In this document: in pieces, positions 36,375 through 44,919 of the stretch | Layout of the letters: each line of letters starts with the position of its first letter | Position numbering within the stretch: the first letter of the stretch is position 1 | Origin: M3007 sp041741155 | Lineage (GTDB): Bacteria; Bacteroidota; Bacteroidia; Chitinophagales; Saprospiraceae | DNA: 64,000 nt | Direction: 5' to 3' | Assembly: GCA_041741155.1 (NCBI GenBank) | Contig: JBGSKO010000188.1 | Coordinates: 68,596-132,595, forward strand | The notes under the pieces: generated by a model | Told to the model about the DNA's origin: nothing | What the model saw: only the letters and a program-made list of their open reading frames with translations | Database searches by the model: none | Translations under genes and position numbers: made by a program

Positions 36375-37136
36375 TTACCGCACAATAACCACCTGGTCGT
36401 CGCGCAGCAACGGATGGCGTTTCATGCGCAGGAACAGTTGGGCGGTGGCCAGCACGTCTTTTTCACAGTATGCGGCGATGCGGTCGAGGTCGCGTTCCTG
36501 CCAGTAAACGCCGGCTACGTCGCCGCCGTGCATATCCTCTTTGGGCGAGGGAAATCCAAATACCGCTGCGAGCAAGCGCAGGGACGTGTAGTTTTTGATG
36601 TCGCCGAATTTCCACATTTCCATGGTATCCAGCAGGTGTTTGGTTTCCCAGGGCTTTCGTCCTGCAATATCGAGGATACGGGGAAAGGGCAGTTGGTTCA
36701 CCATAAGCCGGCGGCAGATGTACGGCACGTCGAACTCCCGGATATTATGGCCGCAGACGGCAAACTTGTCTGGATTGCTGAAATGTTTATCCAGCAGTTC
36801 GCAGAAATCTTCCAGCAAGTTGGCCTCCACGTGGTTGGTGTAGGATTTGAGGCGGATCAGCGGCTCTTTGCTGTCCGGCTGGCGGGTCAGGAAGCCGACC
36901 GAGATGCAGACGATCTTGCCAAATTCGGCGTAGATACCGGCGCGCTCCGCAAACGTTTGGGCCATTTCATCAAACTCCACCTCTTCCTGAGGCGGTTTAC
37001 GAAGGATCGTGCGCGCCTTGACGCCCCAGAGTTCCTGCATTTCCTCGTTCATTTCTTCAAAATCGGGCACGCCGGGCACCGTTTCTATATCGAGGAAGAG
37101 AATATTGTACAAGTCAAACGAATCAAAGATGGACAT
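36375..37136 (-). CDS. Predicted PolB-like 3'-5' exonuclease
   Basis: A 253-residue DEDDy-type exonuclease of the stand-alone PolB-exonuclease family found widely in Bacteroidota. Exo I is LFLDIETVPG, Exo II CGHNIREFDVPYI, Exo III AAYCEKDVLATAQL with the Tyr four residues before the Asp. A repair or proofreading role is inferred from the family. The start at 37136 (MSIFDSFDLYN) is preferred to the frame start at 37211, which lies beyond the minus-strand -7 box. It is the first gene of the minus-strand operon ending with the WG-repeat gene. Confidence 0.88.
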   Translation of the reverse strand: MSIFDSFDLYNILFLDIETVPGVPDFEEMNEEMQELWGVKARTILRKPPQEEVEFDEMAQTFAERAGIYAEFGKIVCISVGFLTRQPDSKEPLIRLKSYTNHVEANLLEDFCELLDKHFSNPDKFAVCGHNIREFDVPYICRRLMVNQLPFPRILDIAGRKPWETKHLLDTMEMWKFGDIKNYTSLRLLAAVFGFPSPKEDMHGGDVAGVYWQERDLDRIAAYCEKDVLATAQLFLRMKRHPLLRDDQVVIVR

Positions 37137-37172
37137 GACTGGACGTGTGGTTGGGTTTTTACTTTTGACGAG

Positions 37173-37180
37173 CAAAGGTA
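37173..37180 (-). promoter_or_regulatory. -7 box for the exonuclease-rpe-lptF/G operon
   Basis: TACCTTTG on the minus strand, 37 nt upstream of the ATG at 37136. Confidence 0.55.
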
Positions 37181-37480
37181 AGGTTTTGCCGCCCGGTTTC
37201 GCACACGCCATTCGGTGCTACGTGTACGCAGACAGAAAATTTTCTTCGGGGTATTCCCTGAAAGCTGCGCGAGGATTTACAACCAATTTAGGCTTTTACA
37301 GGGGAACTTTGCCCTCCGAACGCAACAAAGATTTGGAGGGGCCAGTTAATTGCCTGTCTTTTGCAGTACAAAACAGCGCAAGCAACAGACCAAACATGCG
37401 CATTTTTAATAATTGAGAACTGCTTATGTATTAATCCTTCGACATCTTTTCTAACGTTAAACCTTTTATCTCTTTGTATT
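37181..37480. other. Gene-free spacer upstream of the coiled-coil gene
   Basis: No gene is visible. GAACTTTG near 37305 is a weak -7 candidate for the plus-strand gene; the last 100 nt are AT-rich. Confidence 0.4.
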
Positions 37481-38506
37481 ATGAGCACACCCACCAATTT
37501 CAATCAGCCGAGCTACGGCGGCCCCAATCTGGAGAACCCTTCCAACGACAATTCCAAGCGCTTGCTCACGATGGCCGGCATTGCCATCGCAGTGTTGCTG
37601 GGCCTGAGCATCTTTCTGATGATCAGCAAGTATAAAAGCAACAAAGACCTGCAAGCTACCACCCTCGAACTGACCGAGCAGCGCCAGGCATTTGCCGAAC
37701 TCGACACCAAGTACAACGATGCCGTGTCGCAGTTGGAGCAACAAAAGGGCTTGAACGCCCAGTTGGATGAAAAAATCAACCAGCAACTCCAGCAACTGGA
37801 GCAAAACAAGTCCCAGATCGAAACGATGATCCGGGAGAACCGCGACTACCGCTCTGCGATGGGCCGTCTTGAGAGCCAGAAAAAACAATACCTGGCTGAA
37901 ATTGAAAAGCTGAAAGAAGAAGTAGGTATTCTGACGACACAGAACACCGAACTGACGGGCCAGGTAGGTACCCTGTCGAGCTCGCTCAACGAAACACAAG
38001 CCCGCCTTTCTGAAGAAAGCACGGCAAAAGCTTCGCTGATTTCTGAAAAAACGCAACTCGAAACCGAGCGCGCCGTACTCAGCAAAAAAGTGGACATCGC
38101 TTCAGCCATCCGTGTAAAAAACATCTCGGTTAAATCCGTGGATGTGCGCAGCAGCGGCAAGGAAAAAAACAAGTCCCGCGCCAGCAAAGTGGACAAACTG
38201 AACATCTGCTTTGTCACGGAACCCAATGAAGTAGTCCCGGGCGGCGAGGAAGTGTTCCACATCGCGGTTATTGATCCAACAGGCGCTACACTGGCTGTTG
38301 AAAGCCTCGGTTCGGGTATCGCGCAGGACAAGCGTCAGGAGCAGGATGTTCGCTTCACCACCACGGCTACCTGTAACTACAACAACGGCGAAACCAACGT
38401 CTGCGGCGGCTGGCAGCCGGGCCAGAACTTCATCAAAGGCAAATACGAAATCAAGATTTTCAACAAAGGGTACCTTGTGGGTACCGGTGCATTTAATCTC
38501 AAGTAA
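37481..38506 (+). CDS. Membrane-anchored coiled-coil protein
   Basis: A 341-residue protein with a 25-residue polar N-terminus, one transmembrane helix (about 31-49, MAGIAIAVLLGLSIFLMIS), a long coiled coil (about 55-210, rich in Gln/Glu/Leu heptads) and a C-terminal beta-type globular domain of about 125 residues with two close cysteines (ATCNYNNGETNVCGG). The family is not one I can name. The topology suggests a periplasmic coiled coil ending in a small folded domain. It is monocistronic with its own terminator. The ATG at 37481 was preferred over the upstream frame start because the region before it is AT-rich and non-coding in character. Confidence 0.8.
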   Translation: MSTPTNFNQPSYGGPNLENPSNDNSKRLLTMAGIAIAVLLGLSIFLMISKYKSNKDLQATTLELTEQRQAFAELDTKYNDAVSQLEQQKGLNAQLDEKINQQLQQLEQNKSQIETMIRENRDYRSAMGRLESQKKQYLAEIEKLKEEVGILTTQNTELTGQVGTLSSSLNETQARLSEESTAKASLISEKTQLETERAVLSKKVDIASAIRVKNISVKSVDVRSSGKEKNKSRASKVDKLNICFVTEPNEVVPGGEEVFHIAVIDPTGATLAVESLGSGIAQDKRQEQDVRFTTTATCNYNNGETNVCGGWQPGQNFIKGKYEIKIFNKGYLVGTGAFNLK

Positions 38507-38546
38507 AACAACAAATTAAGTACCCTTGCCAAGGGGCAAGAAATGG

Positions 38547-38577
38547 GCGACCGCGCTGTTTGCGCGGTCGCTTTTTT
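38547..38577 (+). terminator. Rho-independent terminator
   Basis: GCGACCGCGC (38547-38556) pairs with GCGCGGTCGC (38562-38571), followed by TTTTTTATT. It closes the coiled-coil gene ahead of convergent folD. Confidence 0.9.
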
Positions 38578-38580
38578 ATT

Positions 38581-39462
38581 TTAAGAATAAATTTCTTTCC
38601 GGCATGCTTTGAGTGTATTCATCAGCAACGCCATCACGGTCATCAGTCCTACGCCGCCCGGCACAGGTGTGATAAAGCTGCATTTGGGCGCTACGGCGTC
38701 AAAATCCACGTCGCCCACGAGGCGGGAGCCGGACTTGCGGGTATCGTCGGCGATGCGGTTGATGCCCACATCAATGACCACGGCGCCCTCTTTGACCCAA
38801 TCGCCTTTGACAAATTGCGGGATGCCGATGGCCGCGACGATAATGTCGGCGCGACGTACTTCGCCGGGCAGGTCTTTGGTGCGGGAGTGCGTGAGCGTGA
38901 CGGTACAGTCGCCGGGATATCCTTTGCGGGAAAGAAGCAGGCTCATGGGCGTGCCTACGATATTGCTGCGCCCGAGTACCACGCAGTGTTTTCCGGAGGT
39001 TTCGATGTTGTAGCGGCGCAACATTTCCATGATACCGAAGGGGGTGGCGGGCAGGAAAGCAGGCATCCCCTGGGCCATGCGGCCAAAGTTGATGGGGTGA
39101 AATCCGTCCACATCCTTGCGGTGGTCAATAGCGAGGGTGATGCGCTCTTCGTTGATGTGCTTGGGCAAGGGCAGTTGCACGATAAAGCCATCCACATCGG
39201 GGTCGTTGTTGAGGTCTTGTACGATTTGCAGCAGTTCGGCCTCGGTCGTTTCGGCAGGCCGCCGCACGAGTGTACTTTTAAAACCCACTTGTTCGCAGGA
39301 TTTGATTTTGCTGCTTACATAAACCTGGCTGGCCGGGTCTTCGCCGACGAGCACGGCGGCGAGGTGCGGAATTTTGCCACCTTGCTGTCGGAGTTGTTCG
39401 ACCTCCACAGCGAGTTCTTGTTTGATGTTTTCGGAGAGCAGTTTGCCGTCGAGTAGTTGCAT
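38581..39462 (-). CDS. folD: Methylenetetrahydrofolate dehydrogenase/cyclohydrolase
   Basis: Bifunctional one-carbon enzyme interconverting methylene-, methenyl- and 10-formyl-THF with NADP. The 293-residue protein has VGEDPASQVYVSSKIKSCE (catalytic Tyr and Lys), DGFIVQLPLPKHI, DVDGFHP, the NADP-binding GRSNIVGTPMSLLL, and the C-terminal PVPGGVGLMTVMALLMNT. The start ATG at 39462 gives MQLLDGKLLSENIK. It lies 22 nt downstream of the CBM9-like gene on the same strand. Confidence 0.96.
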   Translation of the reverse strand: MQLLDGKLLSENIKQELAVEVEQLRQQGGKIPHLAAVLVGEDPASQVYVSSKIKSCEQVGFKSTLVRRPAETTEAELLQIVQDLNNDPDVDGFIVQLPLPKHINEERITLAIDHRKDVDGFHPINFGRMAQGMPAFLPATPFGIMEMLRRYNIETSGKHCVVLGRSNIVGTPMSLLLSRKGYPGDCTVTLTHSRTKDLPGEVRRADIIVAAIGIPQFVKGDWVKEGAVVIDVGINRIADDTRKSGSRLVGDVDFDAVAPKCSFITPVPGGVGLMTVMALLMNTLKACRKEIYS

Positions 39463-39484
39463 AAATAGATGTTTATAATTCAGA

Positions 39485-40249
39485 TTAGCGCAATTCAAGG
39501 ACACCGAACGCATCTGCGTTGAGCCAGCTGCTATTTTTTTCGGCATTGGGCATGGCTACGTTGCCGATAAAACTTTCCCGTTCCTGGGAGCGGTCGTTGT
39601 CGCAATAGGCCAGTGCGAAGCCCATTTTTTTACCTGTACTTAGTAGTTTGGGCACATTTTCGGCATCGTCGGTGTATTGTTTGCCGTCATAAATGCGCAC
39701 AGCAATTTCCCAGGTGCTCGTGTTATCTCGGGTGAGCCGGCGGGAGAGGCAGTGGTTGTCAAAGAACCGGAACGAACTATCCGGGGCAATGTCCGCTACC
39801 CGGCCATCCAGGGCAATATGGTAGGCGAAGGCGTTGTAACTGTACCCGTGTGCGCCGCCCGAGGCATCTTCATCGAGGAAAACGACGAGGCAATCATCGT
39901 CCCAGAACTGTTCAAAGGCCTGGGTATGAATATCCAGAAGCGAATCATCCGTGATTTCGGCGAGGATGTACAGGTTGTTTTCGTCCCAGGCCAATTTGTG
40001 GCGTCCGGTAAAATCATCGGGTTTTGGCGTCTTTCCAGCCCACAAGTGACTAATCGGCTGCCATTCGGTTGTTTCCCAGATATCATCCGAGCCGCTGCCA
40101 TCCAGCACAGGAGTGCCTTTTTTAGCGGTAAAAATTTGTTTGCCACTTGCGTTTAACACCGCCTGATTGGCCACTCCCGCGTTCGGATTTTGGCAGGAAA
40201 CAAAAAGCAACGTAACACAAAAGGTTAGAATTGAAGCAGATCTTGGCAT
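39485..40249 (-). CDS. Lipoprotein with a CBM9-like domain
   Basis: A 254-residue lipoprotein: signal peptide with lipobox FVSCQ (Cys at about 19), then a domain with the carbohydrate-binding-module-9-like pattern (PVLDGSGSDDIWETTEWQPI, LAWDENNLYILAEITDDS, DDDCLVVFLDED). Members occur in polysaccharide-related or cell-surface sugar-binding proteins, and some bind sugar ends through Trp residues. Here it stands alone, without a catalytic domain. It is upstream of folD with a 22-nt gap, likely cotranscribed, though a functional link is not obvious. Confidence 0.82.
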   Translation of the reverse strand: MPRSASILTFCVTLLFVSCQNPNAGVANQAVLNASGKQIFTAKKGTPVLDGSGSDDIWETTEWQPISHLWAGKTPKPDDFTGRHKLAWDENNLYILAEITDDSLLDIHTQAFEQFWDDDCLVVFLDEDASGGAHGYSYNAFAYHIALDGRVADIAPDSSFRFFDNHCLSRRLTRDNTSTWEIAVRIYDGKQYTDDAENVPKLLSTGKKMGFALAYCDNDRSQERESFIGNVAMPNAEKNSSWLNADAFGVLELR

Positions 40250-40425
40250 GGGCTTCGTGTAGTTTATGGTTTGGCGCAAATGTTCGCTTTTTTTGGGAAA
40301 TATGCGGCATGCAAACTCAAAATGCCCTCCAGTCCCTGTCTGGATCAGATTAAAAGAGCCTGCCGAATGACCGTGCGTTTTGCGCTGCAATTTTAAAATA
40401 TGGCGTGATATGGCATCAATTATGG

Positions 40426-40433
40426 TACCTTTG
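40426..40433 (+). promoter_or_regulatory. -7 box of the nuo operon
   Basis: TACCTTTG lies about 95 nt before the nuoA ATG. It is the only good -7 match between the divergent CBM9-like gene and nuoA, and is the likely start of the complex I transcript. Confidence 0.6.
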
Positions 40434-40530
40434 CGGCAGTTTTCACTACTACTCGAACTTAAATTTATTTTTCAACACTTCGACTAAACCCTTGCCCGGT
40501 ATAGCCGTTGTAGCTGCCAAAATCTACATT

Positions 40531-40893
40531 ATGGAACCATCCGGTTACATGCCCGTTGTTCTTCAATCCTTAGTTGCGCTGGGGTTCGTTGCGCTCATTC
40601 TGGTTATTGTGCCCATGCTCGGCCCACGCCGTCGGGGCGTTAAAAAGGACGAGAACTTCGAGTGCGGTATCGAGTCCGAGGGAAATGCCCGTATCCCGGT
40701 ATCTATCAAATATTTTATGATCGCGATCCTCTTCGTATTGTTCGATGTTGAGGTGATCTTTTTCTACCCATACGCCGTCAATTTCCGGGAAATGGGCGTC
40801 GAGGCATTTATGGCTGTCCTGATTTTCGTATCCATCTTCCTGCTCGGTTTTTATTATGTACTGCGCAAAGGCGCGCTGGACTGGGAAAAATGA
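40531..40893 (+). CDS. nuoA: NADH-quinone oxidoreductase subunit A
   Basis: Membrane-arm subunit of complex I at the quinone-module junction. 120 residues, three transmembrane helices, with the conserved loop FECGIESEGNARIPVSIKYF and FDVEVIFFYPYA (conserved acidic residue in the second helix). The ATG at 40531 gives the proper family N-terminus; the frame is open to 40405. It is followed by a 169-nt spacer that contains two unrelated repeat families before nuoB. Confidence 0.95.
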   Translation: MEPSGYMPVVLQSLVALGFVALILVIVPMLGPRRRGVKKDENFECGIESEGNARIPVSIKYFMIAILFVLFDVEVIFFYPYAVNFREMGVEAFMAVLIFVSIFLLGFYYVLRKGALDWEK

Positions 40894-40979
40894 TTGTTTC
40901 GATTGATTCGATTAAGCCGATTGATTCGATTTTCGTAGCGCCCCAATCAGAAACCTTCTAACCTCCAACCAGAAACTTA
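40894..40979. repeat. Two repeat families in the nuoA-nuoB spacer
   Basis: Positions 40894-40935 hold three GATTGATTCGATT-type units, the family seen before nuoH. Positions 40945-40979 hold two AACCAGAAAC/CTTCTAACC units, the family seen before atpC and nuoC. No inverted arm is present here. Confidence 0.8.
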
Positions 40980-41062
40980 ATATCCACAAAAACTTGATAA
41001 CCATATTAGTTGTGACTGCGCTGATCCGACTTGTCCGGGCGATGCGAAAAAAATAATTTGAC

Positions 41063-41599
41063 ATGACCAAGATAGCTGAAATGCCGGAGGGATTCGCTGG
41101 CGAAGGGTTCTTCGCCACGTCGTTGTCGAAAGCCGTGGGTATCGCGCGCGCCAATTCGATTTGGCCGCTCCCCTTCGCGACCTCGTGTTGCGGCATCGAG
41201 TTTATGGCCACGATGGGCACCAACTACGACCTCTCGCGCTTCGGCATGGAGCGCCTGTCGTTCTCGCCACGCCAGTCGGATTTGCTCATGGTAATGGGCA
41301 CCATCGCCAAAAAAATGGCACCGGTCCTGAAGCAGGTTTATACCCAGATGGCCGAGCCCAAATGGGTGATTGCCGTGGGCGCCTGCGCCAGTTCGGGCGG
41401 TATTTTCGACACCTATTCGGTGTTGCAAGGCATTGACAAAGTGATACCCGTGGACGTGTATGTGCCGGGCTGCCCACCCCGCCCCGAGCAGATCATTGAC
41501 GGGATCATGAAAATCCAGGAACTGGTAAAAAACGAACCGCTGCGCCGCCGTTTTTCACCGGAATACCAACATCTTTTAGAAAAATATCAAATCGCGTAG
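41063..41599 (+). CDS. nuoB: NADH-quinone oxidoreductase subunit B
   Basis: Peripheral-arm subunit that holds the terminal N2 4Fe-4S cluster and forms part of the quinone site. 178 residues. The cluster ligands are visible as the tandem cysteines in ATSCCGIEFMAT, GACASSGG and VPGCPPRPEQ. Length and order are normal. It is followed by a 15-nt-repeat hairpin before nuoC. Confidence 0.96.
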   Translation: MTKIAEMPEGFAGEGFFATSLSKAVGIARANSIWPLPFATSCCGIEFMATMGTNYDLSRFGMERLSFSPRQSDLLMVMGTIAKKMAPVLKQVYTQMAEPKWVIAVGACASSGGIFDTYSVLQGIDKVIPVDVYVPGCPPRPEQIIDGIMKIQELVKNEPLRRRFSPEYQHLLEKYQIA

Positions 41600-41745
41600 G
41601 GGTTTCTGGTTAGAGGGTTAGAGGGTTTCTGGTTAGAAGGTTTCTGGCTTACCCAGTCTGATCTTTTTAACCAGAAACCTTCTAACCAGAAACCCTCTAA
41701 CCCTCTAACCAGAAATCCTCTAACCCTCTCTAACCAGAAACCTTT
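41600..41745. repeat. 15-nt repeat family as inverted arms between nuoB and nuoC
   Basis: The left arm (41600-41649, GGTTTCTGGTTAGAGGGTT-type units) and right arm (41669-41745, AACCAGAAACCTTCT-type units) would form a long hairpin with a 19-nt loop. The right arm stops 13 nt before the nuoC ATG. Confidence 0.9.
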
Positions 41746-41758
41746 CGATCCTGAAGCA

Positions 41759-42286
41759 ATGACGAACGAATTGGTACACGCCCGCATCGAACAACAGCGC
41801 CCCGGCCTGCTCGTCGGCTACGAAACGGCCTACGATGGTATGTTGTCCGTAGAAACGACACGGGAACAGATTGGGGCCTTGCTGGCGTTTTTGCGCGACG
41901 ACGAGCAGTTGCAGTTTCACTTCCTGACCACCCTCTGCGGTATTCATTTTCCCGACGAAAAAGACCGCGAGTTGTGTGTCATGTACCAACTGCACAACTG
42001 GCGCAAGAATATCCGTATCCGGGTGAAAGTATTTTTCCCCGTCAACGACCCGCACCTGCCTACCGCCACCACCCTGTGGCCTGCCGCCAACTGGATGGAA
42101 CGCGAAACATACGATTTCTACGGCGTGCTCTTTGCCGGCCACCCGAACCTGACCCGAATCCTGAATGTGGACGACCTCGACGTGTTCCCGATGCGCAAAG
42201 AGTACCGCTTGGAAGACGGAACGCGAACGGATAAGGACGACCGGTTTTTTGGGCGGGAGGGAAATGAAGAAAGAAAATTTGATTGA
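41759..42286 (+). CDS. nuoC: NADH-quinone oxidoreductase subunit C
   Basis: The 30-kDa peripheral subunit, 175 residues, separate from NuoD (not the fused NuoCD of E. coli). Signature: WPAANWMERETYDFYGVLFAGHPNLTRIL, ending with the family's Glu/Arg-rich tail (MRKEYRLEDGTRTDKDDRFF). The start follows the repeat hairpin by 13 nt. Confidence 0.95.
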   Translation: MTNELVHARIEQQRPGLLVGYETAYDGMLSVETTREQIGALLAFLRDDEQLQFHFLTTLCGIHFPDEKDRELCVMYQLHNWRKNIRIRVKVFFPVNDPHLPTATTLWPAANWMERETYDFYGVLFAGHPNLTRILNVDDLDVFPMRKEYRLEDGTRTDKDDRFFGREGNEERKFD

Positions 42287-42293
42287 AAACAGT

Positions 42294-42725
42294 ATGAATA
42301 TGAAGATAATATTCCTTATTTGCTTCTTTGCGTGTCTTCAATTTACTAGTTGGGGACAGTATCAGTGGCTTGAAGGCACACTGTATAGTGCTGAATCAGG
42401 AGAGCCATTGCAAGGCGTCAAAGTAGATGTATTTAGGGAAATTGAATGTCTACAAACAGCAAAAACAGATACCAAAGGTTATTATAAAATTTTACTTGAT
42501 CCCGGTGATTATACTGTAATGTTGTCTCTCATAGACCATAATCACATAGCCTGTCATAATGTAATGATTTGGGGAAATGAAGCAACAGTCTTTTCAGAGC
42601 CTTTGACCATTCGCAAAGAGATTTGCGGAGCATATACGCTTTCTTTCAAGGAAACAATCTATCGTCCAAATAACCTGACTTCGAACATTCATTTTTCTGC
42701 CGAACGAATTCGGAATATATATTAA
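42294..42725 (+). CDS. Small secreted protein with a carboxypeptidase-regulatory-like fold
   Basis: A 143-residue protein with a signal peptide (MNMKIIFLICFFACLQFTSWG). A short beta-sandwich follows, resembling the carboxypeptidase-regulatory-like or CarboxypepD_reg family (GTLYSAESGEPLQGVKVDVF, TKGYYKILLDPGDYTVMLSL). It is clearly more AT-rich than nuoC and nuoD, which suggests acquisition. It starts 7 nt after the nuoC stop. An in-frame ATG at 42264 would overlap nuoC by 23 nt; the later start is better because the signal peptide begins there. No role in complex I is known. Confidence 0.7.
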   Translation: MNMKIIFLICFFACLQFTSWGQYQWLEGTLYSAESGEPLQGVKVDVFREIECLQTAKTDTKGYYKILLDPGDYTVMLSLIDHNHIACHNVMIWGNEATVFSEPLTIRKEICGAYTLSFKETIYRPNNLTSNIHFSAERIRNIY

Positions 42726-42732
42726 TCACAGT

Positions 42733-42966
42733 ATGGAGACCACAATCCAAGCATCACAAAAATTAAGCAATTTGCAATTAGAGTTGCTAAAACTCTTTGC
42801 CATGGGGGTTTCGGAAAAAGAACTCCGGGATATCAAACGAATGCTCGCCAAGTACTTCATGGAAAAAACCATCGAAGAGGCTAACAAAGTTTGGGATGAA
42901 CGCGGCTACACGAATGAGTTGATGGATGAATGGCAAAATATTAACCGCAGCGAATTGAAAAAGTGA
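42733..42966 (+). CDS. Antitoxin-like protein paired with a degenerate PIN gene
   Basis: A 77-residue helical protein (LSNLQLELLKLFAMGVSEKELRDIK, then AKYFMEKTIEEANKVWDERGY). It resembles the small Bacteroidota proteins that precede PIN-domain toxins. It overlaps the start of the PIN remnant by 4 nt, the normal arrangement of an antitoxin-toxin pair. With the toxin broken, it may be an orphan antitoxin. The family assignment is from pattern only. Confidence 0.65.
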   Translation: METTIQASQKLSNLQLELLKLFAMGVSEKELRDIKRMLAKYFMEKTIEEANKVWDERGYTNELMDEWQNINRSELKK

Positions 42967-43103
42967 AGATTGTCCTTGACACGAAAGATGCGGACTATAT
43001 CATATCTGAAGACAACGACTTCAATTCTTTGCAAAATATTGATTTTCCAAAAGTTGGGATACTGCGTTTACGTGACTTTGAAAAAATTTTGAATCAAATT
43101 TGA
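42963..43103 (+). pseudogene. PIN-domain toxin with its middle deleted
   Basis: A 46-codon frame begins GTG and reads VKIVLDTK, the usual first strand of a PIN domain with its first catalytic Asp. It then continues directly with DADYIISEDNDFNSLQ and ends ILRLRDFEKIL, which is the normal last third of the same family. Roughly 90 residues, including the middle acidic ligands, are missing with no frameshift, so a clean in-frame deletion is likely. The remnant cannot be an active RNase. Its TGA ends 1 nt before the nuoD ATG. Confidence 0.75.
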
Positions 43104-43104
43104 C

Positions 43105-44310
43105 ATGCAAATACAATCCTACTTTTCCCAACTCGACAGCATTGAGGGCGAACTCGCCACCCTCAACCTCGGCCCGACACACCCGGCCACGCACGGTATT
43201 TTCCAAAACGTGCTGAAAATGAACGGGGAAAAAATCGTCAGCGCCGAACCGACCATCGGGTATATCCACCGGGCATTTGAAAAACTCGCCGAGCACCGCC
43301 CCTACAACCAGATCACACCGATCACCGACCGGCTGAACTACTGCTCGTCGCCCATCAACAACATGGGTTGGCACATGACGGTAGAAAAACTCGCCAAAAT
43401 AGAGATACCCAAACGCGCCCAGTATATGCGCGTCATCGTCATGGAACTGGCGCGTATCGCCGACCACCTCGTTTGCGATGCCGTTATCGGCGTGGATACC
43501 GGGGCGCTCACCGGCTTCACCTATATGTTTCAGGAGCGGGAGCGTATTTATGATATGTACGAGGAAGTGTGCGGCACCCGCCTCACCACCAATGTGGGCC
43601 GTATCGGCGGTATGGAGCGCGATTTCACCCCGACTTTTCACGAAAAACTGCGCGATTTCCTAAAAACCTTCCCGGCCAAATTCGAGGAATTCAACAACCT
43701 GCTCGAACGCAACCGCATTTTCATGGACCGCACCATTGGCGCCGGCCCCATCGAAGCCGAACGCGCCATGGCTTACGGATTCACCGGACCCAACCTGCGC
43801 GCCTGCGGCGTGGACTATGATGTACGGGTCATGATGCCCTATTCCTCCTACGAAGATTTCGATTTTATCATTCCCGTGGGCACCCAGGGCGACACATACG
43901 ACCGCTTCATGGTGCGCCAGGAAGAAATACGCCAAAGCCTGCGCATCATTCAGCAAGCGTACGACAACCTGCCGGCAGGCCATTACCACGCCGACGTGCC
44001 CGACTACTACCTGCCGCCCAAGGATGATGTGTACACCAAAATGGAGGCTCTGATTTACCATTTCAAAATCGTCATGGGCGAGGTACCCATTCCTAAAGGC
44101 GAGGTGTACCACGCGGTGGAAGGCGGCAACGGCGAGCTCGGTTTTTACCTCATCAGCGATGGCGGACGGCAACCCTACCGGTTGCATTTCCGCCGGCCTT
44201 GTTTTATTTACTACCAGGCTTACCCCGAAATGATCAAAGGTTCTATGCTGTCCGATGCTATTCTCACCATGTCGAGCATGAATGTGATTGCGGGAGAACT
44301 GGATGCATAA
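43105..44310 (+). CDS. nuoD: NADH-quinone oxidoreductase subunit D
   Basis: The 49-kDa peripheral subunit, which with NuoB forms the quinone-binding pocket. 401 residues. Signature LGPTHPATHGIFQNVLKMNGE, IGYIHRAFEKLAEHR, RIGGMERDF and the terminal GELDA. It is separate from NuoC. The ATG follows the stop of the PIN remnant by 1 nt, so translation may be coupled. Confidence 0.96.
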   Translation: MQIQSYFSQLDSIEGELATLNLGPTHPATHGIFQNVLKMNGEKIVSAEPTIGYIHRAFEKLAEHRPYNQITPITDRLNYCSSPINNMGWHMTVEKLAKIEIPKRAQYMRVIVMELARIADHLVCDAVIGVDTGALTGFTYMFQERERIYDMYEEVCGTRLTTNVGRIGGMERDFTPTFHEKLRDFLKTFPAKFEEFNNLLERNRIFMDRTIGAGPIEAERAMAYGFTGPNLRACGVDYDVRVMMPYSSYEDFDFIIPVGTQGDTYDRFMVRQEEIRQSLRIIQQAYDNLPAGHYHADVPDYYLPPKDDVYTKMEALIYHFKIVMGEVPIPKGEVYHAVEGGNGELGFYLISDGGRQPYRLHFRRPCFIYYQAYPEMIKGSMLSDAILTMSSMNVIAGELDA

Positions 44311-44322
44311 CGACGTACGCAA

Positions 44323-44919
44323 ATGAATAAAATCACAGACATCGGGCAACTCGACTTAAACGGCACCTATACCTACGCAGATTACCTGACGTGGCGGTTC
44401 GAGGAGCGCGTGGAACTGATCTGGGGAAAGGTATTTCGACTTTTTCCAGCACCTTCCATGCGACATCAAAAGGTCTCGAGTGCCCTGTTGAGAGGCCTGT
44501 TTGCGCATTTTGAAAAACACACCTGTACTGTTTTCCATGCCCCGTTCGATGTACGCCTCGTTGACCAAAAGAAAAGCACGAAAGCCAACAAGGATATTTT
44601 TACCGTGGTACAGCCGGACATCTGTGTGATTTGTGACGAATCTAAGCTGGACGATAAAGGTTGTCTCGGCGCACCGGACTGGATTATCGAGATTTTATCG
44701 CCGGGAACAGCCAAAAAAGACCTCAAGATCAAATACAACTTGTACGAAGAAAACGGAGTGCAAGAATACTGGATCGTTCACCCCAATGACCAATACATCC
44801 AGGCCTACTCCCTCGAAAACGGGAAATATGGTGAAATGCGACTTTACACCGAGGAAGACAAAGCTGCGGCTCCGCTTTTCCCCGACCTTAAACTTCCGCT
44901 CCCAGATATTTTTGAATAA
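44323..44919 (+). CDS. Uma2-family (DUF820) PD-(D/E)XK endonuclease
   Basis: A 198-residue putative restriction-like endonuclease of the Uma2 family. The PD-(D/E)XK core is visible: VVQPDICVICDE (Asp), then PDWIIEILSPGTAKKDLKIKYNLYEENGVQEYWIV (Glu, Lys, and the conserved helix). Uma2 proteins are very numerous in cyanobacteria and Bacteroidota, and their function is mostly unproven. It lies 12 nt after nuoD, and its TAA is directly followed by the nuoE ATG with no spacer. Confidence 0.85.
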   Translation: MNKITDIGQLDLNGTYTYADYLTWRFEERVELIWGKVFRLFPAPSMRHQKVSSALLRGLFAHFEKHTCTVFHAPFDVRLVDQKKSTKANKDIFTVVQPDICVICDESKLDDKGCLGAPDWIIEILSPGTAKKDLKIKYNLYEENGVQEYWIVHPNDQYIQAYSLENGKYGEMRLYTEEDKAAAPLFPDLKLPLPDIFE

